Source of the DNA: an uncultured Cellvibrio sp.
GTDB lineage: Bacteria; Pseudomonadota; Gammaproteobacteria; Pseudomonadales; Cellvibrionaceae
NCBI GenBank assembly: GCA_946886255.1
Contig: CAMPIG010000334.1
Span: forward strand, 1 to 5,486
Reading direction: 5' to 3'
DNA length: 5,486 bases
The notes below the pieces were generated by a model that saw only the letters and a list, made by a program, of their open reading frames with translations, did not search any database and was not told where the DNA came from. Shown here one piece after another: positions 1 through 5,486 of this stretch. The translations under genes were made by a program, and so were the position numbers. How positions within the stretch are numbered: position 1 is the stretch's first letter; each line of letters begins with the position of its first letter.

Positions 1-1655
1 CCGGTGCGGTGTTCCATGCGGCAGAAGCATCGGCCAGCGCGCAGCGCGAAGTCACTATTATCAGTCTCGGTTCGACGCTGGGTATTTTGTTGTTGTTTTT
101 GCTAAGTTTTCGCCGCCTCAAGCCGCTGTTATTCAGCTTTGCTTCGGTGATGTATGGCAGTGCAGTGGCATTGGCAGTCAATCATTGGTTGTTCAATGAA
201 TTGCATTTAATGACACTGGTGTTCGGTGCGAGTTTGATTGGTGTCGCTATTGATTATGCGTTGCATTATTTGTGTAAGCATCAACAATTGTCCTTGCCGC
301 CGCGCAATCTTGCACGTGAGTCAGTGTTGCAGCGTTTGCTGCCGGCGTTGAGTCTGGGCTTGCTGACGTCGCTACTCGGTTACAGTTGTCTGTTGCAAGC
401 GGAGTTGCCGGGTCTGCGGCAGATCGCCAGTTTTTCATTGGTCGGTTTGGCTTCGGCCTGGTTGTTTGTGGTGGCGGTTTTCCCTCTGGTTTTTCGTGCG
501 ACCTTACCGCAACCCGCGTCGGTTGTTCGGCACATGGCGAACTGGCCCTGGCGTGCATTGCCGGCCTTAAACAAAACACAGCGATGGATTGTCGGTACGA
601 TTGTGATGGCAAGTCTGGCGTTACTGTTGAGCCAATTGCGTCTTGGCAGCGACCTGCGTTTACTTTATCAACCATCACCGGAATTGCTGCAATCGGAAAA
701 AATATTGCAACACAGTTTGCAGGGGTTTGCGCCCAATCAATATTTTTTGGTGCGCGCGGCGACGCCGGAAGCGGTGCTGCAAAAAGAAGAACAATTCCGC
801 CGCGAGCAGTTGGCGACGTTGCTGGCAACACATGCGGTGCGCGGTTACGCGGCGACAAGTCGCATCGTGCCGTCGCGCGAACAACAACAAATTTTTTATC
901 AATTACAGGAATCGCTTTATGGCGAACAGGGGCTGGCAGCAGATTTTATGGCCCGCGGCGGCTTTGGTGTTGAGGCGGTTCAGCGTCTGCAACAGGCATT
1001 CCGTTCGGCCAAAGATCAATGGCTTGACGTTTCTGCGTGGCTGGCGGTGGCGCGTCCCGATCAGCGTTTATTATGGCTGGGTGAGGTTGATGGGGCTTAT
1101 GCCAGCGTCATCGCGCTGCGCGGTGTTGCTGATGTACAGGCGCTGGCGGCTGCGGCACAGCAAGTGAAGGGCGTAATGTGGGTGGATCGGGTGGCGGATA
1201 TGTCGCGCATTCTCAAGCACCTGCAAAGCGCGGCCATGCTGTTACTGGCGTTGGCCTATCTGGCGGCGGTGGGGTTGATGTGGCTGAGCTTCCGCCGTGT
1301 GCAGGCCACACTGTTGGTATTGGTACCCCTGGCAGCGACAGCTATTACGTTGGCGCTGCTCACCGCTTGCGGCGTGGCTGTTAATCTGTTTCACGTATTT
1401 GGTTGTTATTTAATTTTGGGCCTGGGGATGGACTACAGCATCTTTGCCTATCAATCCGGCGCCAGTGATGAGAGCTGCCGTCGTGCGATTCTGTTGTCGG
1501 CTCTGACCAGCGGGCTGTCCTTCGGGCTGCTTGCATTAAGCTCGACACCCATGGTGAGTGCATTTGGCATTACGTTATTGTCGGGCAGCCTGTGCAATCT
1601 GGTGCTCGCTCCGTTACTGAGCCGCTTGCGTCCGGAATTAGAGGCTGCGTCATGA
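1..1655 (+). CDS. MMPL/RND-like exporter of the APE cluster, 5'-truncated by window edge
   Basis: This is the C-terminal part of a polytopic inner-membrane exporter of the MMPL/RND superfamily (COG4258-like), probably moving the aryl polyene lipid or an intermediate out of the inner membrane using proton motive force. The reading frame is open to base 3. The GTG at 9 lies inside the usual GAVFHAA-type segment before a membrane helix, so it is not the real start. Numbering residues from that GTG, hydrophobic helices lie near 16-33, 39-61, 67-88, 110-129, 138-161 and 192-210. A soluble, presumably periplasmic domain follows at about 211-405, then helices near 406-427, 433-456, 460-482, 491-511 and 518-537. 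This matches helices 2-12 of the 12-helix duplicated plan. The two candidate proton-relay sites are visible as GVAIDY (Asp82) in one half and GLGMDY (Asp475) in the other. Family members of this type are roughly 770-800 residues, so about 220-250 N-terminal residues (helix 1 and the first periplasmic domain) are missing. The gene ends in ATGA, shared with the lipoprotein gene. The family call is firm; the substrate is inferred from context. Confidence 0.92.
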   Translation, partial: GAVFHAAEASASAQREVTIISLGSTLGILLLFLLSFRRLKPLLFSFASVMYGSAVALAVNHWLFNELHLMTLVFGASLIGVAIDYALHYLCKHQQLSLPPRNLARESVLQRLLPALSLGLLTSLLGYSCLLQAELPGLRQIASFSLVGLASAWLFVVAVFPLVFRATLPQPASVVRHMANWPWRALPALNKTQRWIVGTIVMASLALLLSQLRLGSDLRLLYQPSPELLQSEKILQHSLQGFAPNQYFLVRAATPEAVLQKEEQFRREQLATLLATHAVRGYAATSRIVPSREQQQIFYQLQESLYGEQGLAADFMARGGFGVEAVQRLQQAFRSAKDQWLDVSAWLAVARPDQRLLWLGEVDGAYASVIALRGVADVQALAAAAQQVKGVMWVDRVADMSRILKHLQSAAMLLLALAYLAAVGLMWLSFRRVQATLLVLVPLAATAITLALLTACGVAVNLFHVFGCYLILGLGMDYSIFAYQSGASDESCRRAILLSALTSGLSFGLLALSSTPMVSAFGITLLSGSLCNLVLAPLLSRLRPELEAAS

Positions 1656-2209
1656 TCAAAACGGTCAGGTTGTGTCAACTGATGTTATTGCTACTGACGG
1701 TGACCGGTTGCGCGTTGTGGGGTACACCGCGTTTTCCATTGCTGGGGATGAACAGTGACTACGCGCGGCTGGTGGCGCAACAGCAGTGGCTCGTCAATCA
1801 ACACGACAGGGATTATCGACTGCAGGCTGTGATACAGATTGGTGATGCCCGCTGGACCTTGATATTTATGGATAGCCTCGGCCAACGTCTGGCGACGCTG
1901 GTACGGGATCAGGCAGGTCTTGATGTCCAAGTCCATGAATCCCATGCCCTCAATGGTCACTGGACGACACTGGCGCAGAGCCTGCAATTTATCTATTGGC
2001 CGCTGGCTGACTTGCAACAACAAGGCGCCGAAGGCTGGAACTTCGCAACTGGCGAAGGGGTTCGACAGGTGTACTTTTCTGGTATATTGGCCGGCCATGT
2101 TGATTATTTAGACGCCAATCCGTGGCAAGGGACCGTGCGCTACACTAATAACAAAAGCGATCTCCGGTTGGTGATTGAGAGTCGCCAACTGCATTCACAA
2201 AAGCGATAG
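1652..2209 (+). CDS. DUF3261-type outer-membrane lipoprotein of the APE cluster
   Basis: This is a 185-residue predicted lipoprotein of unknown biochemical role, of the DUF3261 type found next to the MMPL exporter in aryl polyene clusters. The ATG at 1652 was chosen because it overlaps the exporter stop as ATGA and gives a clean lipoprotein signal: Lys3 and Arg6, a Leu-rich core (10-15), and the lipobox VTGC with Cys20. An in-frame start at 1592 would bury this signal behind 20 residues. Residue +2 after the cysteine is Ala, not Asp, so sorting to the outer membrane is expected. The mature part (about 166 residues) looks rich in beta strands. It has a central segment with GQRLATLVRD (77-86), the family-like IYWPLADL (114-121), and a C-terminal run from GWNF (128-131) through TVRYTNN (161-167) to LRLVIES (171-177). 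The pattern recalls LolA/LolB-like lipid carriers, but that is inference. It may receive or anchor the pigment lipid at the outer membrane. The DUF3261 call rests on recalled family pattern and synteny. Confidence 0.85.
   Translation: MIKTVRLCQLMLLLLTVTGCALWGTPRFPLLGMNSDYARLVAQQQWLVNQHDRDYRLQAVIQIGDARWTLIFMDSLGQRLATLVRDQAGLDVQVHESHALNGHWTTLAQSLQFIYWPLADLQQQGAEGWNFATGEGVRQVYFSGILAGHVDYLDANPWQGTVRYTNNKSDLRLVIESRQLHSQKR
2083..2088 (+). promoter_or_regulatory. Possible sigma-70 promoter (-10 hexamer) inside the lipoprotein gene
   Basis: TATATT at 2083-2088 matches five of six bases of the -10 consensus. TCGACA at 2062-2067 matches five of six of the -35 consensus. The spacer is 15 bases, shorter than the preferred 17. 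Transcription from here would begin near 2095, about 140 bases before apeP, and could supply apeP-apeQ-apeR separately from the upstream genes. It lies within coding sequence, and chance matches of this quality are common, so this is a weak call. Confidence 0.2.
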
Positions 2210-2237
2210 CTCAACAAGACAGCCAAGAAGAAACCCT

Positions 2238-2714
2238 ATGAAAACATCACCACTTTTTGAATCCGTAGAGGATCTGGTGCTTCATCGTCCGCCCTTGCTG
2301 CTGTTGCAATCCGTCTCCCATTGGGATGTCGGCCATGTTGAGGCGATTGCCGACCCGGTGGATTCATACCTGTTTGCCGACGGTGAGGGCAAGGTGCCGG
2401 CCTGGGTGGGGCTGGAATATATGGCGCAGGCCATCAGCGCCTATGCCGGGATTATTGCGCGCCAAAACGGTGAAGAGCCGAGCATCGGTTTTTTGTTGGG
2501 GACGCGCCGTTATGATACCCATGTAGACAGCTTTACCCCCGGCCAGCGGCTACGGGTCAATGTGCGCGAAGTCTTTCGCGATGACAATAATCTGGTGTTG
2601 TTTGACTGTGATATCCACGCCGGTGAGGATTTACTCGCCAGCGCCCAGGTCAAGGCCATCCAACCCAAAGGCATCATTCAGATAAAACCGGACGAGACAG
2701 TCAAGGAGTTGTAA
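2238..2714 (+). CDS. apeP: ApeP-like 3-hydroxyacyl-ACP dehydratase (hotdog fold)
   Basis: This is a 158-residue single-hotdog dehydratase that would remove water from the 3-hydroxyacyl-ACP made by the ketoreductase, creating one double bond per cycle of the growing polyene. In the characterised E. coli pathway ApeP works as a complex with a second hotdog protein, ApeI, which is not in this window. The N-terminal LVLHRPPLLLL segment places His16 where FabZ-type dehydratases have their catalytic His. The central hotdog helix reads VPAWVGLEYMAQAISAYAG, with Glu60 in the position of the catalytic acid. The stretch GFLLGTRRYD (84-93) and the FTPGQRLRV strand (99-107) are typical of the ApeP group. 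The ATG at 2238 is preceded by a weak Shine-Dalgarno (AAGAAG, 2225-2230, spacing 7). An upstream in-frame start at 2175 would add 21 polar residues and overlap the lipoprotein gene, so it was rejected. The stop overlaps the next start as TAATG. The length is normal and nothing is broken. Confidence 0.9.
   Translation: MKTSPLFESVEDLVLHRPPLLLLQSVSHWDVGHVEAIADPVDSYLFADGEGKVPAWVGLEYMAQAISAYAGIIARQNGEEPSIGFLLGTRRYDTHVDSFTPGQRLRVNVREVFRDDNNLVLFDCDIHAGEDLLASAQVKAIQPKGIIQIKPDETVKEL
2703..2708 (+). promoter_or_regulatory. Strong Shine-Dalgarno for apeQ inside the apeP 3' end
   Basis: AAGGAG lies five bases before the ATG at 2714, within the last codons of apeP. It is the best ribosome-binding site among the starts visible here. 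It fixes the apeQ start at 2714 despite the one-base overlap with the apeP stop (TAATG), and it suggests coupled or efficient re-initiation. Confidence 0.75.
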
Positions 2715-3442
2715 TGGCGCAGAAGCGTGTATTAGTCACCGGTTCCAGCCGTGGAATTGGTCGAGCCATCGCTGTTCGCCTGGCGGCGGATGGCTATCAT
2801 GTGGTAATTCACTGCCGCAGCCAGCGCGAGCAGGCCGAAGCAGTTAAAACCTTCATCGAACAAACCGGCGGCAGTGCCAGCATCCTGCAATTTGATGTGG
2901 CCGATCGTTGCCTGGCCAGCGCCGCGCTCGAAGCCGATATAGAGCAGAACGGTGCCTATTATGGTGTCGTCTGCAACGCGGGTATCGCCCGTGACAATGC
3001 GTTTCCGGCCATGAGTGGCGAGGATTGGGATGCGGTTATCCACACCAATCTGGATGCTTTTTACAATGTGCTGAACCCTGTGATTATGCCGATGGTGCGC
3101 CGCCGGGCGCCGGGGAGGATTGTCACTCTGTCGTCAGTATCCGGCATCATGGGCAATCGCGGCCAAGTGAACTACAGCGCGGCCAAGGCCGGAATTATTG
3201 GGGCGACCAAAGCGCTGGCAGTTGAGCTGGCCAAGCGTAACATCACCGTCAATTGTGTGGCTCCCGGCTTGATTAACACCGAGATGCTCAACGAGGCACC
3301 GGTAGAAGAAGCCCTGAAGATGATCCCTATGCGGCGCGCCGGCGAACCGGAAGAAGTGGCCTCGCTGGTAAGTTATCTGTTATCTGATCAGGCCGGTTAT
3401 ATCACCCGCCAGGTTATCTCTGTCAATGGCGGGATGTTGTAA
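2714..3442 (+). CDS. apeQ: ApeQ-like 3-ketoacyl-ACP reductase (FabG family SDR)
   Basis: This 242-residue classical short-chain dehydrogenase/reductase would reduce the 3-ketoacyl-ACP to 3-hydroxyacyl-ACP with NAD(P)H in each polyene elongation cycle. The Rossmann cofactor motif is TGSSRGIG (9-16); Arg13 and the later HCRSQ segment (33-37) are compatible with NADPH. Further SDR landmarks are Asp61 in DVAD and NAG at 88-90. The catalytic tetrad is complete: Asn112, Ser141, Tyr154 and Lys158 (YSAAK). The segment around SSVSGIMGNRGQVNYSAAKAG is very close to FabG, as is the C-terminal ISVNGGML. Near the C-terminus the usual FabG Gly in the IT-G-Q stretch is Arg (ITRQVISVNGG), probably a mark of the ApeQ subgroup. 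It starts inside the apeP stop codon, and apeR follows without a gap. By sequence alone it could pass as a housekeeping FabG. The hotdog and ketosynthase neighbours, and the lack of fabD/acpP around it, argue for ApeQ. Confidence 0.93.
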   Translation: MAQKRVLVTGSSRGIGRAIAVRLAADGYHVVIHCRSQREQAEAVKTFIEQTGGSASILQFDVADRCLASAALEADIEQNGAYYGVVCNAGIARDNAFPAMSGEDWDAVIHTNLDAFYNVLNPVIMPMVRRRAPGRIVTLSSVSGIMGNRGQVNYSAAKAGIIGATKALAVELAKRNITVNCVAPGLINTEMLNEAPVEEALKMIPMRRAGEPEEVASLVSYLLSDQAGYITRQVISVNGGML

Positions 3443-4669
3443 ATGAAACGAGTGGTTGTGACGGGGATGGGTGTTTTAACCTCCCTGGGTGATAACTGGC
3501 AGGATTTTTCTGCCGCCCTCAAAGCTGGTGTCAGCGGCATCAAACATATGCCGGACTGGGAGACTTATAAGGATCTCAACACGCACCTCGCCGGCCCCAT
3601 CGAAGACTTCACGGTACCGGCACATTATCCGCGCAAGAAAATCCGTTCCATGGGTCGAGTGTCCCTGCTGGCTACCCGCGCTACCGAAGTGGCGTTGCAG
3701 GATGCGGGGCTATTGGATGATCCGATTCTCCAGAGCGGCGCCGTGGGTGTTTCCTACGGCTCCTCTACTGGCAGTACTGACGCCACCCGCGATTTTGCGG
3801 TCATGCTGGACCGCCGTGACATCGGCGGTGCCACTGCCACCACCTATATCCGCATGATGGGCCACACCGCGCCGGTCAATGTGGGGGTGTTTTTTGGTTT
3901 GAAAGGCCGAATTATTACCACCTCCTCCGCTTGTACCTCCGGCAGCCAGGGCATCGGCTACGCCTATGAGGCGATCAAATACGGCAAACAAACCCTGATG
4001 GTGGCCGGTGGCGGTGAAGAGCTTTGTCCGTCGGAAGCGGCGGTATTCGACACCCTCTATGCCACCAGTACCAAAAACAGTACCCCGACACTCACACCGA
4101 GCCCATTCGACAAGGATCGCGACGGTTTGGTAATCGGCGAAGGTGCCGGTACGCTGATTCTGGAAGAGTTGGAGCACGCCAGGGCGCGCGGTGCGCGGAT
4201 CTATGCGGAACTGGTTGGCTTCGGCACGAATTCAGACGGCGGCCATATTACCCAGCCGGACGCGAATACCATGAATATTGCCATGGCGCTGGCTTTGCAA
4301 GATGCGGGTCTTGATGCGGGGGCGATTGGTTATGTCAACGCCCACGGCACAGCCACAGACCGCGGCGACATTGCTGAGAGTCGCGCTACTGAAAAATTAT
4401 TTGGCTCGCAGATGCCCATTAGCACCCTCAAGGGCAATATCGGCCACACCCTCGGTGCCTGCGGCGCCCTGGAAGCCTGGGCCAGTATCCAGATGATGAA
4501 CGAAGGCTGGTTCGCCCCCACGCTTAACCTGCGCAATCCCGACCCGGAATGTGGTCAGTTGGATTACATCATAGGCGCGCCGCGTGCGTTGCAGTGCGAA
4601 TACATCATGAGCAACAACTTTGCTTTTGGTGGGATCAATACCTCATTGATTTTTAAACGCTGGCAATAA
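3443..4669 (+). CDS. apeR: ApeR-like beta-ketoacyl-ACP synthase (FabF/KAS II family)
   Basis: This 408-residue thiolase-fold ketosynthase would condense malonyl-ACP with an acyl-ACP by decarboxylative Claisen reaction, adding two carbons per cycle to the polyene. The N-terminus is RVVVTGMGVLTSLG. The conserved KKIRSMGRVSLLATRA stretch sits at 65-80. The active-site cysteine is Cys164 in SSACTSGSQG. The catalytic histidines are His301 in NAHGTATDRGD and His335 in LKGNIGHTLGA, with Lys330 just before the latter. The C-terminal glycine-rich loop is NNFAFGGINTSLIF (391-404). All catalytic residues are present, so this is an active KS and not a chain-length-factor-like subunit. The ATG at 3443 directly follows the apeQ stop; only a weak GGGA (3431-3434) precedes it, so translation is probably coupled. 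HGTATDRGD differs from the housekeeping FabF HGTSTPLGD, which supports the ApeR subgroup. The gene is the last of the operon, and its TAA abuts the stop of the opposing gene. Confidence 0.93.
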   Translation: MKRVVVTGMGVLTSLGDNWQDFSAALKAGVSGIKHMPDWETYKDLNTHLAGPIEDFTVPAHYPRKKIRSMGRVSLLATRATEVALQDAGLLDDPILQSGAVGVSYGSSTGSTDATRDFAVMLDRRDIGGATATTYIRMMGHTAPVNVGVFFGLKGRIITTSSACTSGSQGIGYAYEAIKYGKQTLMVAGGGEELCPSEAAVFDTLYATSTKNSTPTLTPSPFDKDRDGLVIGEGAGTLILEELEHARARGARIYAELVGFGTNSDGGHITQPDANTMNIAMALALQDAGLDAGAIGYVNAHGTATDRGDIAESRATEKLFGSQMPISTLKGNIGHTLGACGALEAWASIQMMNEGWFAPTLNLRNPDPECGQLDYIIGAPRALQCEYIMSNNFAFGGINTSLIFKRWQ

Positions 4670-5482
4670 TTAAAACGGCCACCACTGGGTGGGGATTTCC
4701 TGCTTGCGCAAGAGCGCGGCGATATCCATGCTCACCGCCACCCCGGCATGGACCAGCACGCCGCCCCAGATTGAACGGGATTGCAGCGCGAGGATTCCCA
4801 GGAACAAGCCAAACAGGATCGCGCCTGTCGCCTCCAGCCAAAGCTTGGGAAAGTGAATCATTAAATAGGGTACACACATCACCCACACGGCATTTGCGCC
4901 CATCGCCGGGCGCAGGGCCTGTAAGATAAAACCTCGAAAGAAAAACTCCAGGAACACAAACTGGCTGAGATACAACAGCTCCCAAACCAGCAGATCAAAC
5001 CAACTGCGACCGGCCAGTTTGTAAAAGGGGTAGTGATTAACAAAATCCTCGCCGAAACTCACCAACACCACGAACACCAGGATCGGACTTAATAACAGTA
5101 AATAGCCTTGCCAATGCTGCGCCGTATCATTGAAACGCCAGCCAAAGTCGCGCATGCGCTGTTTGAAACACAAGCGAATCACCAGCCAGGGCATCAATAC
5201 AAAACCGATCAAGTGACAACCCGTCCACCAAACATAGCCGAGCAAGTGGTACCAGTTGGAAGATTGCCAGCGCTGGGCCAGCTCGCTGCCAATCACCAAG
5301 GGAATATTGCTGGAGAATTTGGCGTAATGGATAAATAACAATGCTACCGCGACACAGGCCAGGGTAATAAAAACCCGACGCAGGCTTTGTCGCCGGTGAA
5401 GACTGAAGGAGGTCCCGGGATCATCAACCTCTTCAAGTGCTTGCAGAATACGGCGGGGGTGCAGCGACTGACTAAAGGTCAT
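4670..5482 (-). CDS. CPBP-family (CAAX protease/Rce1-like) intramembrane protein
   Basis: This 270-residue polytopic inner-membrane protein belongs to the CPBP family (CAAX proteases and bacteriocin-processing enzymes), whose members are glutamate-dependent intramembrane proteases or degenerate relatives. Hydrophobic helices lie near 37-53, 77-105, 126-143, 162-189, 196-211, 219-233 and 239-256; a charged, probably cytoplasmic N-terminus of about 35 residues comes first. The family motifs are present in relaxed form. LEFFFRG (178-184) keeps Glu179 and Arg183 but has Leu for the first Glu of EExxxR. YLMIH (206-210) keeps His210 with Tyr for Phe. HAGVAVSMD (245-253) keeps His245 and Asp253 but lacks Asn at the fourth position after His. 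Glu168 and Glu217 are also in membrane helices near these motifs. The ATG at 5482 is only four bases from the window edge, the frame is open upstream, and no ribosome site can be seen, so the true start may lie further out. Its substrate is unknown. A link to the polyene operon is not shown; it is convergent and may be unrelated. Confidence 0.85.
   Translation of the reverse strand: MTFSQSLHPRRILQALEEVDDPGTSFSLHRRQSLRRVFITLACVAVALLFIHYAKFSSNIPLVIGSELAQRWQSSNWYHLLGYVWWTGCHLIGFVLMPWLVIRLCFKQRMRDFGWRFNDTAQHWQGYLLLLSPILVFVVLVSFGEDFVNHYPFYKLAGRSWFDLLVWELLYLSQFVFLEFFFRGFILQALRPAMGANAVWVMCVPYLMIHFPKLWLEATGAILFGLFLGILALQSRSIWGGVLVHAGVAVSMDIAALLRKQEIPTQWWPF
4672..4692 (-). terminator. Weak possible intrinsic terminator for the CPBP gene
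   Basis: Read on the - strand, CCACC-CAGT-GGTGG forms a 5-bp GC-rich stem with a 4-base loop (4692-4679). After two bases comes GTTTTAATTATT, a short T-rich run. The hairpin lies within the last codons of the CPBP gene, and the T run includes its stop. The stem is short and the T tract is interrupted, so this is a tentative call. No equivalent hairpin plus T tract was seen for the + strand operon. Confidence 0.25.
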
Positions 5483-5486
5483 ATTG

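Noticed and set aside
247..858. Long open frame on the - strand (203 codons) inside the exporter
   Set aside because: Its product is low in recognisable structure and lies wholly antisense to a well-supported MMPL gene. It is an expected shadow of the codon bias.
386..1167. Two overlapping + strand open frames (386-973 and 643-1167) in other frames of the exporter
   Set aside because: The products are Cys/Arg-rich and show no domain. The exporter frame has continuous membrane helices and conserved DY motifs through the same bases.
1592..1651. Upstream in-frame start for the lipoprotein gene
   Set aside because: It would place 20 extra residues before a clean lipoprotein signal peptide and overlap the exporter by about 60 bases. 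The ATGA start at 1652 fits better.
2175..2237. Upstream in-frame start for apeP
   Set aside because: It adds 21 polar, non-conserved residues overlapping the lipoprotein gene. The ATG at 2238 gives the usual ApeP length.
3710..4177. 155-codon - strand open frame inside apeR
   Set aside because: It is antisense to the catalytic core of a clear ketosynthase, and its product is Gly-rich with no recognisable features.
2714..4669. Reading apeQ and apeR as the housekeeping fatty-acid fabG and fabF
   Set aside because: No acpP, fabD or fabH lies alongside, while an ApeP-type dehydratase, DUF3261 lipoprotein and MMPL exporter do. Signature stretches (HGTATDRGD, ITRQVISVNGG) also differ from the housekeeping forms.
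4896..4913. Perfect 6-bp hairpin GCGCCC/GGGCGC as a terminator for the pigment operon
   Set aside because: It has no T run on either side and lies well inside the CPBP coding sequence.

Overview
This window carries the distal end of an aryl polyene (APE)-type biosynthetic operon on the + strand, followed by a convergent membrane-protein gene on the - strand. The + strand genes, in order, are the C-terminal two thirds of an MMPL/RND-like exporter, a DUF3261-type lipoprotein, an ApeP-like hotdog dehydratase, a FabG/ApeQ-like ketoreductase and a FabF/ApeR-like ketosynthase. APE clusters are common in Gram-negative bacteria. The outer-membrane-type lipoprotein signal, the gene order and the base composition suggest a gammaproteobacterium, perhaps Cellvibrio-like. 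No rRNA or other strong marker is present, so the taxonomic guess is weak.

Layout: 1-1655 exporter, cut at its 5' end by the window edge. 1652-2209 lipoprotein, overlapping the exporter through ATGA. A 28-base gap then leads to 2238-2714 apeP, 2714-3442 apeQ (TAATG overlap) and 3443-4669 apeR (stop and start codons abut). The - strand gene, 5482-4670, encodes a CPBP-family (CAAX protease/bacteriocin-processing, Rce1-like) membrane protein whose stop codon abuts that of apeR. About 99% of the window is coding. No mobile element, CRISPR array, RNA gene or long repeat was seen.

How the genes work together: ApeR-type KS, ApeQ-type KR and ApeP-type DH would run the condensation, reduction and dehydration steps that extend a conjugated polyene on an acyl carrier protein. 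In characterised APE clusters the product is a yellow, antioxidant pigment linked to a lipid in the outer membrane. The exporter and the lipoprotein are the likely delivery side of the pathway. The aryl starter enzymes, ACPs, ligase, ApeI partner and second KS/CLF are not in the window and presumably lie upstream.

The window looks like a known system with a few local peculiarities: no ketosynthase between the lipoprotein and apeP, relaxed active-site motifs in the CPBP protein, a zero-gap convergent junction, and a possible internal promoter ahead of apeP. I see no evidence for an undescribed system.
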